Positions 9,507-21,761 of a DNA stretch of 64,000 nt are shown here, one piece after another (the stretch's first letter is position 1; the number at the start of each line of letters is the position of its first letter). The notes under the pieces are model-generated. The model saw only the letters and a program-made list of their open reading frames with translations. It was not told the DNA's origin and did no database searches. The DNA comes from Bradyrhizobium diazoefficiens (GTDB taxonomy: Bacteria > Pseudomonadota > Alphaproteobacteria > Rhizobiales > Xanthobacteraceae), in assembly GCF_018129965.1 (NCBI RefSeq), contig NZ_JAFCKW010000026.1:1-64000 (forward strand), in the 5' to 3' direction. Position numbers and translations under genes: made by a program.

Positions 9507-9513
9507 CGAACCA

Positions 9514-11610
<2,097 letters not shown>

Positions 11611-11655
11611 GGTGTCCCTCCTTGGTGGGGATGTTACTTTTATTCGATTTCGCAG

Positions 11656-11674
11656 TGCGGAATTTAATTCCGCA
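11656..11674. promoter_or_regulatory. Candidate IclR operator, 19-bp perfect palindrome
   Basis: TGCGGAATTTAATTCCGCA is a perfect odd-length palindrome centred on 11665. It lies in the short spacer between the divergent pimF-like and iclR genes. IclR-family proteins bind short AT-centred palindromes and are usually autoregulated. This site could therefore serve both directions: the beta-oxidation operon, and the regulator with its transporter. Confidence 0.65.
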
Positions 11675-11741
11675 TCTTGACGGCAGGGTTATTTTGAAGC
11701 ACGCACGTTGTCAACGACTCCGCGCAAGAAGCAGATCAGGG

Positions 11742-12608
11742 ATGAAGCGTACAGGAAAGAAGACTGCGACAGATCGGAATTTCGTCGTGGCTCTTTCCCG
11801 CGGACTTGATGTATTGCGCGCATTCCACCCCAACGACGGCCTGCTCGGCAACCAGGAAATCGCAGCCCGCACCAATCTGCCGAAGCCGACCGTGTCACGG
11901 CTGACTTACACGTTGACCAAGCTTGGCTATCTGACACCGGTTCCCCGTTTCGAGAAGTATCAACTGGCCCCGGCCGCGATGGCGCTCGGTTATGCGGCGC
12001 TGGCCAATCTCGGTGTTCGGCATTTGTCCGAACCGTTCCGCGAGGAGCTGATGCGCGCGACGGGCGGCGCCGTCGCGATCGGCGGCCGCGACCGTCACAG
12101 CATGATCTATTTCGGGCAGAGCCGCGGCAGCGAGACGGTCGGCGTTCAACTGGACGTCGGAGCGCGCGTGCCGATCGCAACCAGCGCGATGGGCCGCGCT
12201 TATTTCTGGGCACTCGACGACGACAACCGCGCCGAAGTGTCGCGCGTCCTGCGCGAACATTACGGCAGTCGCTGGCCCAAGATGCGCGACGGCCTGGAAC
12301 GTTCCGGCGAGACCGTCGCGAAATACGGTTTTGCGATTTCCGTCGGCGACTGGCACGACGACATCGGCGCCGCCGGCGTCGCGCTCAGGCTCAACGACGG
12401 AACCGGACCTTACGCATTCAATTGCGGCGCACCCGCATTCCGCTTCACGGAAGAGCGTCTGATCAACGACATTGGACCGCGTCTGCTGGCGATGGTAAGG
12501 AACATCGAAGCGGCGCTCGGTGGACTGATGCCGCAATCCAAAAAAGACGTCAGCAAAAAGCTGAAATCAGGAGGAAAAGTTGCGCGTGTGGCCGAGGGGT
12601 TCAGATAG
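11742..12608 (+). CDS. IclR family transcriptional regulator
   Basis: This 288-aa DNA-binding regulator has an N-terminal winged helix-turn-helix (LGNQEIAARTNLPKPTVSRL at about residues 39-58) and a C-terminal IclR effector domain. The latter includes the RDRHSMIYFGQSRG and GARVPIATSAMGRAYF blocks, the usual small-molecule pocket region. The start is the ATG at 11742 with AGATCAGGG upstream; the frame is open further up, but that stretch crosses the promoter. It sits between the divergent beta-oxidation operon and the Liv transporter genes, with livG only 66 bp after its stop. It is the best candidate for a local regulator sensing a (di)carboxylic acid or its CoA ester. Confidence 0.92.
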   Translation: MKRTGKKTATDRNFVVALSRGLDVLRAFHPNDGLLGNQEIAARTNLPKPTVSRLTYTLTKLGYLTPVPRFEKYQLAPAAMALGYAALANLGVRHLSEPFREELMRATGGAVAIGGRDRHSMIYFGQSRGSETVGVQLDVGARVPIATSAMGRAYFWALDDDNRAEVSRVLREHYGSRWPKMRDGLERSGETVAKYGFAISVGDWHDDIGAAGVALRLNDGTGPYAFNCGAPAFRFTEERLINDIGPRLLAMVRNIEAALGGLMPQSKKDVSKKLKSGGKVARVAEGFR

Positions 12609-12674
12609 CCTGTGTCATCACCGGGAGCGGTCCGTATCGCCCCTTCGCCCATCGACAATCGTGGGCGAGACGAC

Positions 12675-14182
<1,508 letters not shown>

Positions 14183-14194
14183 GGAGCCGGCACG

Positions 14195-15073
14195 ATGGAG
14201 CTATTCACCAACCAAGTGCTGGCCGGCATCGCCACGGGCGCGATCTATGCCTGCATGGCGCTCGCCGTGGTCATGATCTACCAGGCCATCGACCATCTCA
14301 ACTTCGCGCAGGGCGAGATGGCGATGTTCTCGACCTTCATCTCCTGGCAGCTGATGCAATGGGGCGTCTCCTACTGGGCCGCCTTCGCGATCACGCTGGT
14401 CTTCTCCTTCATCGCCGGCATCGCGATCGAGCGCATCCTGTTCAAGCCGCTGACGAAAGCGCCGGTGCTGACCAATGTCGCCGGCTTCATCGCGCTGTTC
14501 GCGATCATCAACTCGTCGGCCGGCCTGATCTGGGACTTCACCATCAAGCAGTACCCGACCCCGTTCGGCTCTTCGCCGTTCCTCGGCAGCCAGCTGATCT
14601 CGACCCACCAGGCCGGCATGATCGGCGTCACGGTGATGCTGCTGGTGGCCCTCTACTTCTTCTTCCAGTACACCCGCATCGGCCTTGCGATGCGCGCGGC
14701 CGCGTCGGTGCCTGAATCGGCTCGCCTCGTCGGCATCAACACCTCCTGGATGATCGCGCTCGGCTGGGGCATGGCGACCGCGATCGGCGCGATCGCGGGC
14801 ATGCTGATCGCTCCGGTGGTGTTCCTCGAGCCCAACATGATGGGCGGCGTGCTGATCTACGGCTTTGCCGCCGCGGTGCTCGGCGGGCTGACCAGCCCAT
14901 TCGGCGCAGTGGTCGGCGGGTTCCTGGTCGGCATCTTCGAGAACCTCGCCGGCACCTACATCCCCGGCGTCGGCAACGAGCTGAAACTTCCGATCGCGCT
15001 CGCGCTGATCATTTCCGTCCTGGTCGTCAAACCCGCTGGCCTGTTCGGCCGGCACATCGTCAAGCGAGTTTGA
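14195..15073 (+). CDS. ABC transporter permease, LivH type
   Basis: This inner-membrane permease (292 aa) has about eight hydrophobic segments. The N-terminus LAGIATGAIYACMALAVVMIYQ and the later GAIAGMLIAPVVFLEPNMM region are characteristic of LivH-type subunits. The ATG at 14195 follows GAGGAG closely. It pairs with the LivM-type permease 2 bp downstream to form the translocation channel. Confidence 0.94.
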   Translation: MELFTNQVLAGIATGAIYACMALAVVMIYQAIDHLNFAQGEMAMFSTFISWQLMQWGVSYWAAFAITLVFSFIAGIAIERILFKPLTKAPVLTNVAGFIALFAIINSSAGLIWDFTIKQYPTPFGSSPFLGSQLISTHQAGMIGVTVMLLVALYFFFQYTRIGLAMRAAASVPESARLVGINTSWMIALGWGMATAIGAIAGMLIAPVVFLEPNMMGGVLIYGFAAAVLGGLTSPFGAVVGGFLVGIFENLAGTYIPGVGNELKLPIALALIISVLVVKPAGLFGRHIVKRV

Positions 15074-15075
15074 TC

Positions 15076-16095
15076 ATGAGCGCTGCAGAAGAAGTCGTTG
15101 CAGAAGGCCACCAGGCAGTCGCAGCCGTTCCGAAGCGAGGCATGACGCTGGGCACCGGCACCTCGCTGGTGGTGCTCGCCGCACTGCTCATCATGCCCAT
15201 CTTCGTCAAGAACTTCATCATCTTCCAGATGACGATGCTGCTGATCTACGGGCTCGCGGTGCTGGCGCTGAACATCCTCACCGGCGGCTCGGGCCAATTT
15301 TCGCTCGGCCAGAGCGCCTTCTACGCCGTCGGCGCCTATACGACCGCGGTGCTGATGGAGCACTTCAACGTCAACTACGCGCTGACACTGCCGATCGCAG
15401 GCGTCGTCTGCTTCGCCTTCGGCTTCCTGTTCGGGCAGCCGGCCCTGCGGCTCTCCGGCGTCTATCTCGCGCTGGCGACCTTCGCGCTCGCCACAGCCAT
15501 GCCGCAGCTCCTGAAGCTGAACTTCCTCGAGCATTGGACCGGCGGCGTGCAGGGTCTCGTCGTCACCAAGCCGGACGCGCCCTTCGGCCTGCCGATGTCG
15601 CAGGACATGTGGCTGTACTACTTCACGCTCGTCGTCGTGATCGCGATCTACATCTTCGCGGTGAACCTGCTTCGCTCCCGCTCGGGCCGCGCCTTCATGG
15701 CGATCCGCGACAACGAGATCGCCGCCTCCGCCATGGGCGTCGACGTCGCGCTGTACAAGACGCTGGCTTTCGGCGTGTCGGCCGCGATCACCGGCATCGC
15801 CGGCTCGCTCGGCGCCATCGCGGTGCAGTTCGTCGCGCCCGACAGCTACACCATCACGCTCGCGATCTCGCTGTTCCTCGGCATGGTCGTCGGCGGCGTG
15901 GGCTGGCTGCCCGGCTCGATCGTCGGCGCCGCCTTCATCATCTTCGTTCCGAACATCGCGGAGGGCATCTCCAAGGGCCTCTCCGGCGCCGTGTTCGGCG
16001 TGCTGCTGTTCCTCGTCATCTACCTCGTGCCGCATGGCGCAAGGCAAGTCGCGATCCTGGGCCAAAAACTCGCCGGTAAGCTCAGGAAGAACTGA
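15076..16095 (+). CDS. ABC transporter permease, LivM type
   Basis: This second permease (339 aa) starts at the ATG at 15076, two bases after the LivH stop. It has a 25-30 residue cytoplasmic N-terminus and then about nine membrane spans. The LivM hallmarks LTGGSGQFSLGQSAFYAVGAY and SRSGRAFMAIRDNEIAASAMG are visible; the latter is the cytoplasmic loop contacting the ATPases. It is followed after 28 bp by the first of four binding protein genes. Confidence 0.94.
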   Translation: MSAAEEVVAEGHQAVAAVPKRGMTLGTGTSLVVLAALLIMPIFVKNFIIFQMTMLLIYGLAVLALNILTGGSGQFSLGQSAFYAVGAYTTAVLMEHFNVNYALTLPIAGVVCFAFGFLFGQPALRLSGVYLALATFALATAMPQLLKLNFLEHWTGGVQGLVVTKPDAPFGLPMSQDMWLYYFTLVVVIAIYIFAVNLLRSRSGRAFMAIRDNEIAASAMGVDVALYKTLAFGVSAAITGIAGSLGAIAVQFVAPDSYTITLAISLFLGMVVGGVGWLPGSIVGAAFIIFVPNIAEGISKGLSGAVFGVLLFLVIYLVPHGARQVAILGQKLAGKLRKN

Positions 16096-16123
16096 CCCCC
16101 TCACCCACCAAGGAGACCTCGTT

Positions 16124-17353
16124 TTGTTTCTCGCAAGAATACTGCGAACCACCGCGCTCGTCACGGCGGTCGCAACCCTCACCTCCGGCGCAGCACTGGC
16201 CCAGAAGAAATACGACACCGGCGCGTCCGATACCGAGATCAAGATCGGCAACATCATGCCGTACAGCGGTCCGGCGTCGGCCTATGGCATCATCGGCAAG
16301 ACCGAAGAAGCCTATTTCAAGATGATCAACGACAAGGGCGGCATCAATGGCCGCAAGATCACCTACGTCACCTATGACGACGCCTATTCGCCGCCGAAGG
16401 CGGTCGAACAGGTGCGCAAGCTGGTCGAGAGCGACGAAGTGCTCGCGGTGTTCAACCCGCTCGGCACTCCCTCGAACAGCGCGATCCAGAAGTACCTGAA
16501 CGCCAAGAAGATCCCGCAGCTGTTCGTCGCCACCGGCGCCACCAAGTGGAACGATCCGAAGAACTTCCCCTGGACCATGGGCTGGCAGCCCTCCTACCAG
16601 AGCGAAGCGCAGATCTACGCGAAATGGCTGATGAAGGAGAAGCCCGACGCCAAGGTCGCGATCCTCTATCAGAACGACGATTTCGGCAAAGACTACCTCA
16701 AGGGCACCAAGGACGGCTTTGGAGCGAAAGCTGCGTCGAGCATCATTCTCGAAGAGAGCTATGAGGTCTCCGAGCCCTCGATCGACGGCCACATCGTCAA
16801 GATCAAGGCCGCCAATCCCGACGTGCTGCTGATCTACACGACGCCGAAGTTCGGCGCCCAGACGATCAAGAAGACCGCAGAGCTCGGCTGGAAGCCGCTC
16901 CAGATCATCACAAACGTGTCGGCCTCGGTCGGCAGCGTGATGAAGCCGGCGGGCTTCGAGGCCTCCCAGGGCGTGCTGTCGGCGGCCTATGCCAAGGACG
17001 GCGCCGACTCGCGCTGGGCTGACGATGCCGGCATGAAGAAGTGGACCGAGTTCCTCGACAAGTACATGCCCGGCGCCGACAAGACCGATTCCAGTGTCGT
17101 CTACGGCTACGGCGCCGCGCAGACGCTGGTCAAGGCACTGGAGCAGTGCGGCGACGATCTGACCCGCGCAAACCTGATGAAGCAGGCTGCCAGCCTCAAG
17201 GATTTCGCACCGGACACACTGCTGCCCGGCGTCAAGATCAACACCGGTCCGAACGACTTCGCCCCGATCAGCCAGCTCCAGATGCAGCGCTTCAAGGGCG
17301 AGAAATGGGAACAGTTCGGCGATATCCTGAGCGGCGATGTCGCTCCGGAATAG
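16124..17353 (+). CDS. ABC transporter substrate-binding protein, Liv type (tandem copy 1)
   Basis: This periplasmic binding protein (409 aa) has a signal peptide ending ALAQ. No ATG fits the signal sequence; TTG at 16124 is chosen because AAGGAGA ends 7 nt before it. The mature protein begins with the motif KKYDTGASDTEIKIGNIMPY, shared almost unchanged by the next three genes. It is the copy closest to the permease genes and probably co-transcribed with them. Relative to copies 3 and 4 it differs in the hinge region (LLIYTTPKFGAQTIKKTAE), so ligand preference may differ. A strong terminator follows. Confidence 0.93.
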   Translation: MFLARILRTTALVTAVATLTSGAALAQKKYDTGASDTEIKIGNIMPYSGPASAYGIIGKTEEAYFKMINDKGGINGRKITYVTYDDAYSPPKAVEQVRKLVESDEVLAVFNPLGTPSNSAIQKYLNAKKIPQLFVATGATKWNDPKNFPWTMGWQPSYQSEAQIYAKWLMKEKPDAKVAILYQNDDFGKDYLKGTKDGFGAKAASSIILEESYEVSEPSIDGHIVKIKAANPDVLLIYTTPKFGAQTIKKTAELGWKPLQIITNVSASVGSVMKPAGFEASQGVLSAAYAKDGADSRWADDAGMKKWTEFLDKYMPGADKTDSSVVYGYGAAQTLVKALEQCGDDLTRANLMKQAASLKDFAPDTLLPGVKINTGPNDFAPISQLQMQRFKGEKWEQFGDILSGDVAPE

Positions 17354-17381
17354 CGCGCTGACGTCATAGCCCAACCCTGCC

Positions 17382-17412
17382 AAGCCCCCGCGGTCAACCG
17401 CGGGGGCTTTTT
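17382..17412 (+). terminator. Rho-independent terminator after binding-protein copy 1
   Basis: A 12-bp stem with arms AAGCCCCCGCGG and CCGCGGGGGCTT, loop TCAA, is followed by a T-run. It should end the iclR-liv transcript after the first binding protein, which implies separate promoters for the later copies. Confidence 0.9.
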
Positions 17413-17475
17413 GTTGACGTCAGGGCTCATTCTTGCTCAATGCGGCGCACCAATCCATTCCGGGATGGGGGAGAG

Positions 17476-18702
17476 ATGACTTCCGTTCGATTTCAGGTTG
17501 CGGGCATTATGGCCGCACTCTCGTTGTGCACTGCGATGAGCAGCCCGGTGCTGGCGCAAAAGAAGTATGACAGCGGCGCGTCCGATACCGAGATCAAGAT
17601 CGGCAATATCATGCCCTATAGCGGACCGGCCTCCGCCTATGGTGCGATCGGCAAGGCCGAGGAGGCCTATTTCAACAAGGTCAATGCGGAGGGCGGCATC
17701 AACGGCCGCAAGATCAGGTTCATCTCCTATGACGACGGCTATTCGCCGCCGAAGACGGTGGAGCAGGCGCGCAAGCTGGTCGAGAGCGACGGGGTGCTGC
17801 TGATCTTCGGCTCGCTCGGCACCTCCACCAACAGCGCCATCCGGCCATACATGAACGACAGGAAGGTGCCGCAATTGTTCGTGGCGAGCGGCGCCTCGAA
17901 GTGGAACGATCCGAAGCAATATCCGTGGACCATGGGCTGGCAGCCCAGCTACGCCAGCGAGGCGCGCATCTACGCCAAATACATCATCAAGGAGAAGCCC
18001 GACGCGAAGATCGGCGTGCTCTATCAGAACGACGATTTCGGCAAGGACTATCTGAAGGGGCTGAAAGAGGGCCTCGGCGCCCGGACGTCGATGATCGCCA
18101 TGGAAGACGGCTACGACACCTCCGAGCCCGCGATCGACGAGCATATCGTGAAGCTGAAGGCCTCCGGCGCCGACGTCTTCATCAGCATCACCACGCCGAA
18201 ATTTGCCGCGCAGGCGATCAAGAAGGCGGCCGAGATCAACTGGCATCCTGTTCACATCATCTCCAACGTCTCGGCTTCGGTCGGGGGCGTCCTGGAGCCG
18301 GCGGGAATCGAGATCTCGCAGGGCATCCTGTCGGCGAGCTACGCCAAGGACGGTTCCGATCCGCAATGGAACGCGGACGACGGCATGAAGAAATTCTACA
18401 ACTTCGTCGCGCAATACGACCCCAAGTCCAACAAGCTCGATGCCGGCGTGGTGTTCGGCTATGGCGCGGCGCAAACCATGGTGCAGGTGCTGCAGATGTG
18501 CGGCGACGACCTCACCCGCGAGAACGTCATGAAGCAGGCCGCGTCCTTGAAGGATTTCGCGCCCGACACGCTGCTGCCCGGCATCCGCATCAACACCGCA
18601 GCCGACAATTTCGCCCCGATCGAGCAGCTGCAGATGATGCGCTTCAAGGGCAGGAAATGGGAGCTGTTCGGCGACATCATCTCGAGCGAGATCGGGCAGT
18701 AA
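17476..18702 (+). CDS. ABC transporter substrate-binding protein, Liv type (tandem copy 2)
   Basis: This 408-aa paralogue of copy 1 has a signal peptide ending VLAQ. The ATG at 17476 sits just after GGGGGAGAG. The conserved N-terminal motif, the NDDFGKDYLKG block and the terminal CGDDLTRENVMKQAASLKDF block are kept. It is the most divergent of the four in the ligand-cleft region: GSLGTSTNSAIRPYMNDRK replaces N(S/P)LGTPSNSAIQKY, and SGASKW replaces TGATKW. This suggests a different ligand range. It follows a terminator, so it probably has its own promoter; no clear terminator follows it. Confidence 0.93.
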   Translation: MTSVRFQVAGIMAALSLCTAMSSPVLAQKKYDSGASDTEIKIGNIMPYSGPASAYGAIGKAEEAYFNKVNAEGGINGRKIRFISYDDGYSPPKTVEQARKLVESDGVLLIFGSLGTSTNSAIRPYMNDRKVPQLFVASGASKWNDPKQYPWTMGWQPSYASEARIYAKYIIKEKPDAKIGVLYQNDDFGKDYLKGLKEGLGARTSMIAMEDGYDTSEPAIDEHIVKLKASGADVFISITTPKFAAQAIKKAAEINWHPVHIISNVSASVGGVLEPAGIEISQGILSASYAKDGSDPQWNADDGMKKFYNFVAQYDPKSNKLDAGVVFGYGAAQTMVQVLQMCGDDLTRENVMKQAASLKDFAPDTLLPGIRINTAADNFAPIEQLQMMRFKGRKWELFGDIISSEIGQ

Positions 18703-18955
18703 AGCTGAACAATTCAAGATAGTCGTTTCTAGACGCGCAATTTTGACACTGTTGGTGAGCGGCGCCCAGAATCTGACGCGCCGCAATATTCCGTACCGCC
18801 TGGAATGGATCGCGCATCCCTGCGACAGTTGTGCAGGGGCGTTTGCCTTGCTGGCGACGAGGGATGGGTATTGAATGCGACGCTGGAGCGGCGCGCAACG
18901 ATCGCTCCCCATCAAGAACAATCGACACATTCAAACCTGGTCCAGGGAGATCAAG

Positions 18956-20185
18956 ATGCCTGCAATGCATGTGCGGTTGGGGGCCTTCTCGGCTGCCCTC
19001 CTGCTGGCTGCCGCCCTGTCCACCGCGGCGTCAGCGCAGAAGCAATACGACACCGGCGCATCCGACACCGAAATCAAGATCGGCAATATCATGCCCTACA
19101 GCGGACCCGCCTCCGCCTACGGCGTGATCGGCAAGACCGAAGAGGCCTATTTCCGCAAGATCAACGCCGAAGGCGGCGTCAACGGCCGCAGGATCAACTA
19201 TGTCAGCTATGACGACGCTTACTCGCCGCCGAAAACAGTGGAGCAGGCGCGCAAGCTGGTCGAGAGTGACGAGGTACTGATCGTCTTCAACTCGCTCGGC
19301 ACACCGCCGAACTCCGCGATCCAGAGATATTTGAACCAGAAGAAGGTGCCGCAACTGTTCGTCGCCACCGGCGCCACCAAGTGGAACGACCCGCAGAACT
19401 TCCCCTGGACGATGGGCTGGCAGCCCAACTACCAGAGCGAAACCATCATCTACGCGAAGTACATTTTGAAGAACAAGCCGGATGCCAGGATTGGGGTGCT
19501 CTATCAGAACGACGATTACGGCAAGGACTATCTGAAGGGCTTCAAGGACGGGCTCGGCGCCAAGGCAGCCTCGCTGATCGTCATCGAGGACAGCTACGAG
19601 GTTTCCGAGCCGACCATCGACTCCCACATCGTGAAGCTGAAGGCCTCGGGTGCGGACGTCTTCATGAACATCACCACACCGAAATTCGCGGCGCAGGCGA
19701 TCAAGAAGAACGCCGAGCTCGGCTGGAAGCCGCTGCATTTCCTCAACAACGTGTCCGGCTCGATCGGCAGCGTGATCAAGCCGGCCGGCTTCGAGAACGC
19801 GCAGGAGATCATCTCGTCGCAATACTTCAAGGACCCGACCGACGCGCAATGGAAGAACGACACCGCGATGATCGCCTGGAACCAGTTCCTCGATAAATAT
19901 TATCCCGAGGCGAACCGCGCCGACGCTTCGGTGATGTACGCCTACATCGTCGCCCAGGGTCTCGTGCATGTGCTCAAGGCCTGCGGCGACGACCTGACGC
20001 GCGAGAACGTGATGAAGCAGGCCGCCAGCCTGAAGGACTACGTGCCGGCGGGCCTGTTGCCTGGCATCAAGGTCAACACCTCCGCCACCGATTTCGCGCC
20101 GCTCTCGCAGTTGCAGTTGATCCGCTTCAAGGGCGAGACCTGGGAGCGGTTTGGTGAAATTCTGAGCGCCGACGTCGGCGGCTGA
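18956..20185 (+). CDS. ABC transporter substrate-binding protein, Liv type (tandem copy 3)
   Basis: This is the third paralogue (409 aa), with a signal peptide ending ASAQ. The ATG at 18956 has AGGGAGA upstream; the frame is open to 18875 but that part lacks signal character. It is closest to copy 4, sharing DVFMNITTPKFAAQAIKKN and GWKPLHFLNNVS. The 253-bp gap before it contains a TTGACA at 18743 but no convincing -10 box. A hairpin terminator follows the gene, so it may form its own unit or read through from copy 2. Confidence 0.93.
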   Translation: MPAMHVRLGAFSAALLLAAALSTAASAQKQYDTGASDTEIKIGNIMPYSGPASAYGVIGKTEEAYFRKINAEGGVNGRRINYVSYDDAYSPPKTVEQARKLVESDEVLIVFNSLGTPPNSAIQRYLNQKKVPQLFVATGATKWNDPQNFPWTMGWQPNYQSETIIYAKYILKNKPDARIGVLYQNDDYGKDYLKGFKDGLGAKAASLIVIEDSYEVSEPTIDSHIVKLKASGADVFMNITTPKFAAQAIKKNAELGWKPLHFLNNVSGSIGSVIKPAGFENAQEIISSQYFKDPTDAQWKNDTAMIAWNQFLDKYYPEANRADASVMYAYIVAQGLVHVLKACGDDLTRENVMKQAASLKDYVPAGLLPGIKVNTSATDFAPLSQLQLIRFKGETWERFGEILSADVGG

Positions 20186-20211
20186 GTTCGGACAGTCAAC
20201 TAAAGACGCAT

Positions 20212-20239
20212 CCCCTGCGGCTTTGCCGCAGGGGCTTTT
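20212..20239 (+). terminator. Rho-independent terminator after binding-protein copy 3
   Basis: Arms CCCCTGCGGC (20212-20221) and GCCGCAGGGG (20225-20234) enclose a TTT loop, with CTTTTCC after the stem. Confidence 0.85.
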
Positions 20240-20339
20240 CCTTGAAGCTCCTGCGCAAATCGTATTGAATTGCGACTGCGTCGCCAAAAAACAATCAAGA
20301 CAAGAAGAGGAACGCACACACCAAGATAGGGAGATAGGA

Positions 20340-21569
20340 ATGTCTGCTGTCACCGGCAAACTTGCAGCCGCGTCATTGGCGCTTGCGCTCGTCGCGGCCT
20401 CGACCTCCATTGCATCGGCCCAGAAGAAATACGACACCGGCGCGACCGACACCGAGATCAAGATCGGCAACATCATGCCCTATAGCGGACCGGCCTCCGC
20501 CTACGGCATCATCGGGCGGACCGAAGCCGCCTACTTCAAGAAGATCAACGAAGAGGGCGGCATCAACGGCCGCAAGATCAACTTCATCAGCTACGACGAC
20601 GCCTACTCGCCGCCGAAGGCCGTGGAGCAGGCCCGCAAGCTGGTCGAGAGCGACGAGGTGCTGTTCGTCTTCAACTCGCTGGGGACGCCGTCGAACTCGG
20701 CGATCCAGAAATACATGAACGCGAAGAAGGTGCCGCAGCTGTTCGTCGCCACCGGCGCCACCAAGTGGAACGATCCGCAGAACTTCCCCTGGACCATGGG
20801 CTGGCAGCCCTCCTACCAGAGCGAGACGCAGATCTATGCGAAATGGCTGCTCAAGAACAAGCCGGACGCCAAGATCGCGGTGCTGTTCCAGAACGACGAT
20901 TACGGCAAGGACTATCTCAAGGGCCTGAAGGACGGCCTCGGGTCCAAGGCCGCCTCGATGATCGTCATGGAGGAAAGCTACGAGACCTCGGAGCCGACGA
21001 TCGACAACCACATCATCAAGCTGAAGGCCACCGGCGCCGACGTCTTCATGAACATCACGACGCCGAAATTTGCCGCCCAGGCCATCAAGAAGAACGGTGA
21101 GATCGGCTGGAAGCCGCTGCACTTCCTCAACAACGTCTCGGCCTCGGTCGGCAGCGTGATCAAGCCCGCGGGTTTCGATGCCGCCCAGGACGTGGTTTCG
21201 GCCGCGTATCTGAAGGACACCACCGACAAGCAATGGGACAACGACCCCGGCATGAAGGCTTACGTCGAGTTCATGACGAAGTATTTCCCGGAAGGCGACA
21301 AGACCGACAACGGCACCGTGGTCGGCTACAGCGTCGCCCAGACGCTGGTGCAGGTCCTGAAGCAGTGCGGCGACGATCTTACGCGCGCGAACGTCATGAA
21401 GCAGGCGGCCAGCCTGAAGGACTTCCGCGCCGAAATGCTGCTGCCCGGCATCAAGATCAATACCGGTCCGACCGACTTCGCGCCCATCAGCTCGCTCCAG
21501 CTCCAGCGCTTCAAGGGCGAGCGCTGGGAACTGTTCGGCGACGTGATCAGCGCCGACGCCGGCGGCTAG
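20340..21569 (+). CDS. ABC transporter substrate-binding protein, Liv type (tandem copy 4)
   Basis: This is the fourth paralogue (409 aa), with a signal peptide ending ASAQ and the ATG at 20340 after AGGGAGATAGG. It keeps the shared mature N-terminus (TDTEIKIGNIMPYSGPASAYG), the DDYGKDYLKGLKDGLGSKAAS block and the C-terminal FKGERWELFGDVISADAGG. Its closest relative is copy 3. The gene is isolated between terminators, so it can be expressed independently of the permeases. It presumably delivers ligand to the same LivHM-GF complex. Confidence 0.93.
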   Translation: MSAVTGKLAAASLALALVAASTSIASAQKKYDTGATDTEIKIGNIMPYSGPASAYGIIGRTEAAYFKKINEEGGINGRKINFISYDDAYSPPKAVEQARKLVESDEVLFVFNSLGTPSNSAIQKYMNAKKVPQLFVATGATKWNDPQNFPWTMGWQPSYQSETQIYAKWLLKNKPDAKIAVLFQNDDYGKDYLKGLKDGLGSKAASMIVMEESYETSEPTIDNHIIKLKATGADVFMNITTPKFAAQAIKKNGEIGWKPLHFLNNVSASVGSVIKPAGFDAAQDVVSAAYLKDTTDKQWDNDPGMKAYVEFMTKYFPEGDKTDNGTVVGYSVAQTLVQVLKQCGDDLTRANVMKQAASLKDFRAEMLLPGIKINTGPTDFAPISSLQLQRFKGERWELFGDVISADAGG

Positions 21570-21594
21570 AAGCCGCGACCCGCGTCACGACGAC

Positions 21595-21629
21595 AGCCCC
21601 CTGCGAAGCCTCGCAGGGGGCTTTCGTTT
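21595..21629 (+). terminator. Rho-independent terminator after binding-protein copy 4
   Basis: A 12-bp perfect stem with arms AGCCCCCTGCGA and TCGCAGGGGGCT and loop AGCC is followed by TTCGTTTG. Confidence 0.88.
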
Positions 21630-21761
21630 GCGATGCGATTATGATCGCGCGATTGCACAATCGAATGACGGCAAAGCCCGCTTACGCTTTGGCGCCCGAT
21701 GCGCTAGGCATGCGATTGGCGATTTCGTCGCCGCTGCTTTCGTCTGCTCAAGGCCCTCGTC

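Noticed and set aside
16034-16123. Extended N-terminus of binding-protein copy 1
   Set aside because: The upstream codons overlap the LivM 3' end and do not look like a signal peptide; the TTG at 16124 with AAGGAGA fits better.
14956-16257. 433-aa minus-strand ORF over the LivM gene
   Set aside because: The Asp/Glu/Arg-rich translation is a typical antisense of a membrane protein gene; the LivM frame is clear.
16124-21569. Suspicion that the four tandem binding proteins are an assembly duplication
   Set aside because: The copies differ throughout in sequence, signal peptide and spacers, so they are true paralogues and not a duplicated assembly segment.
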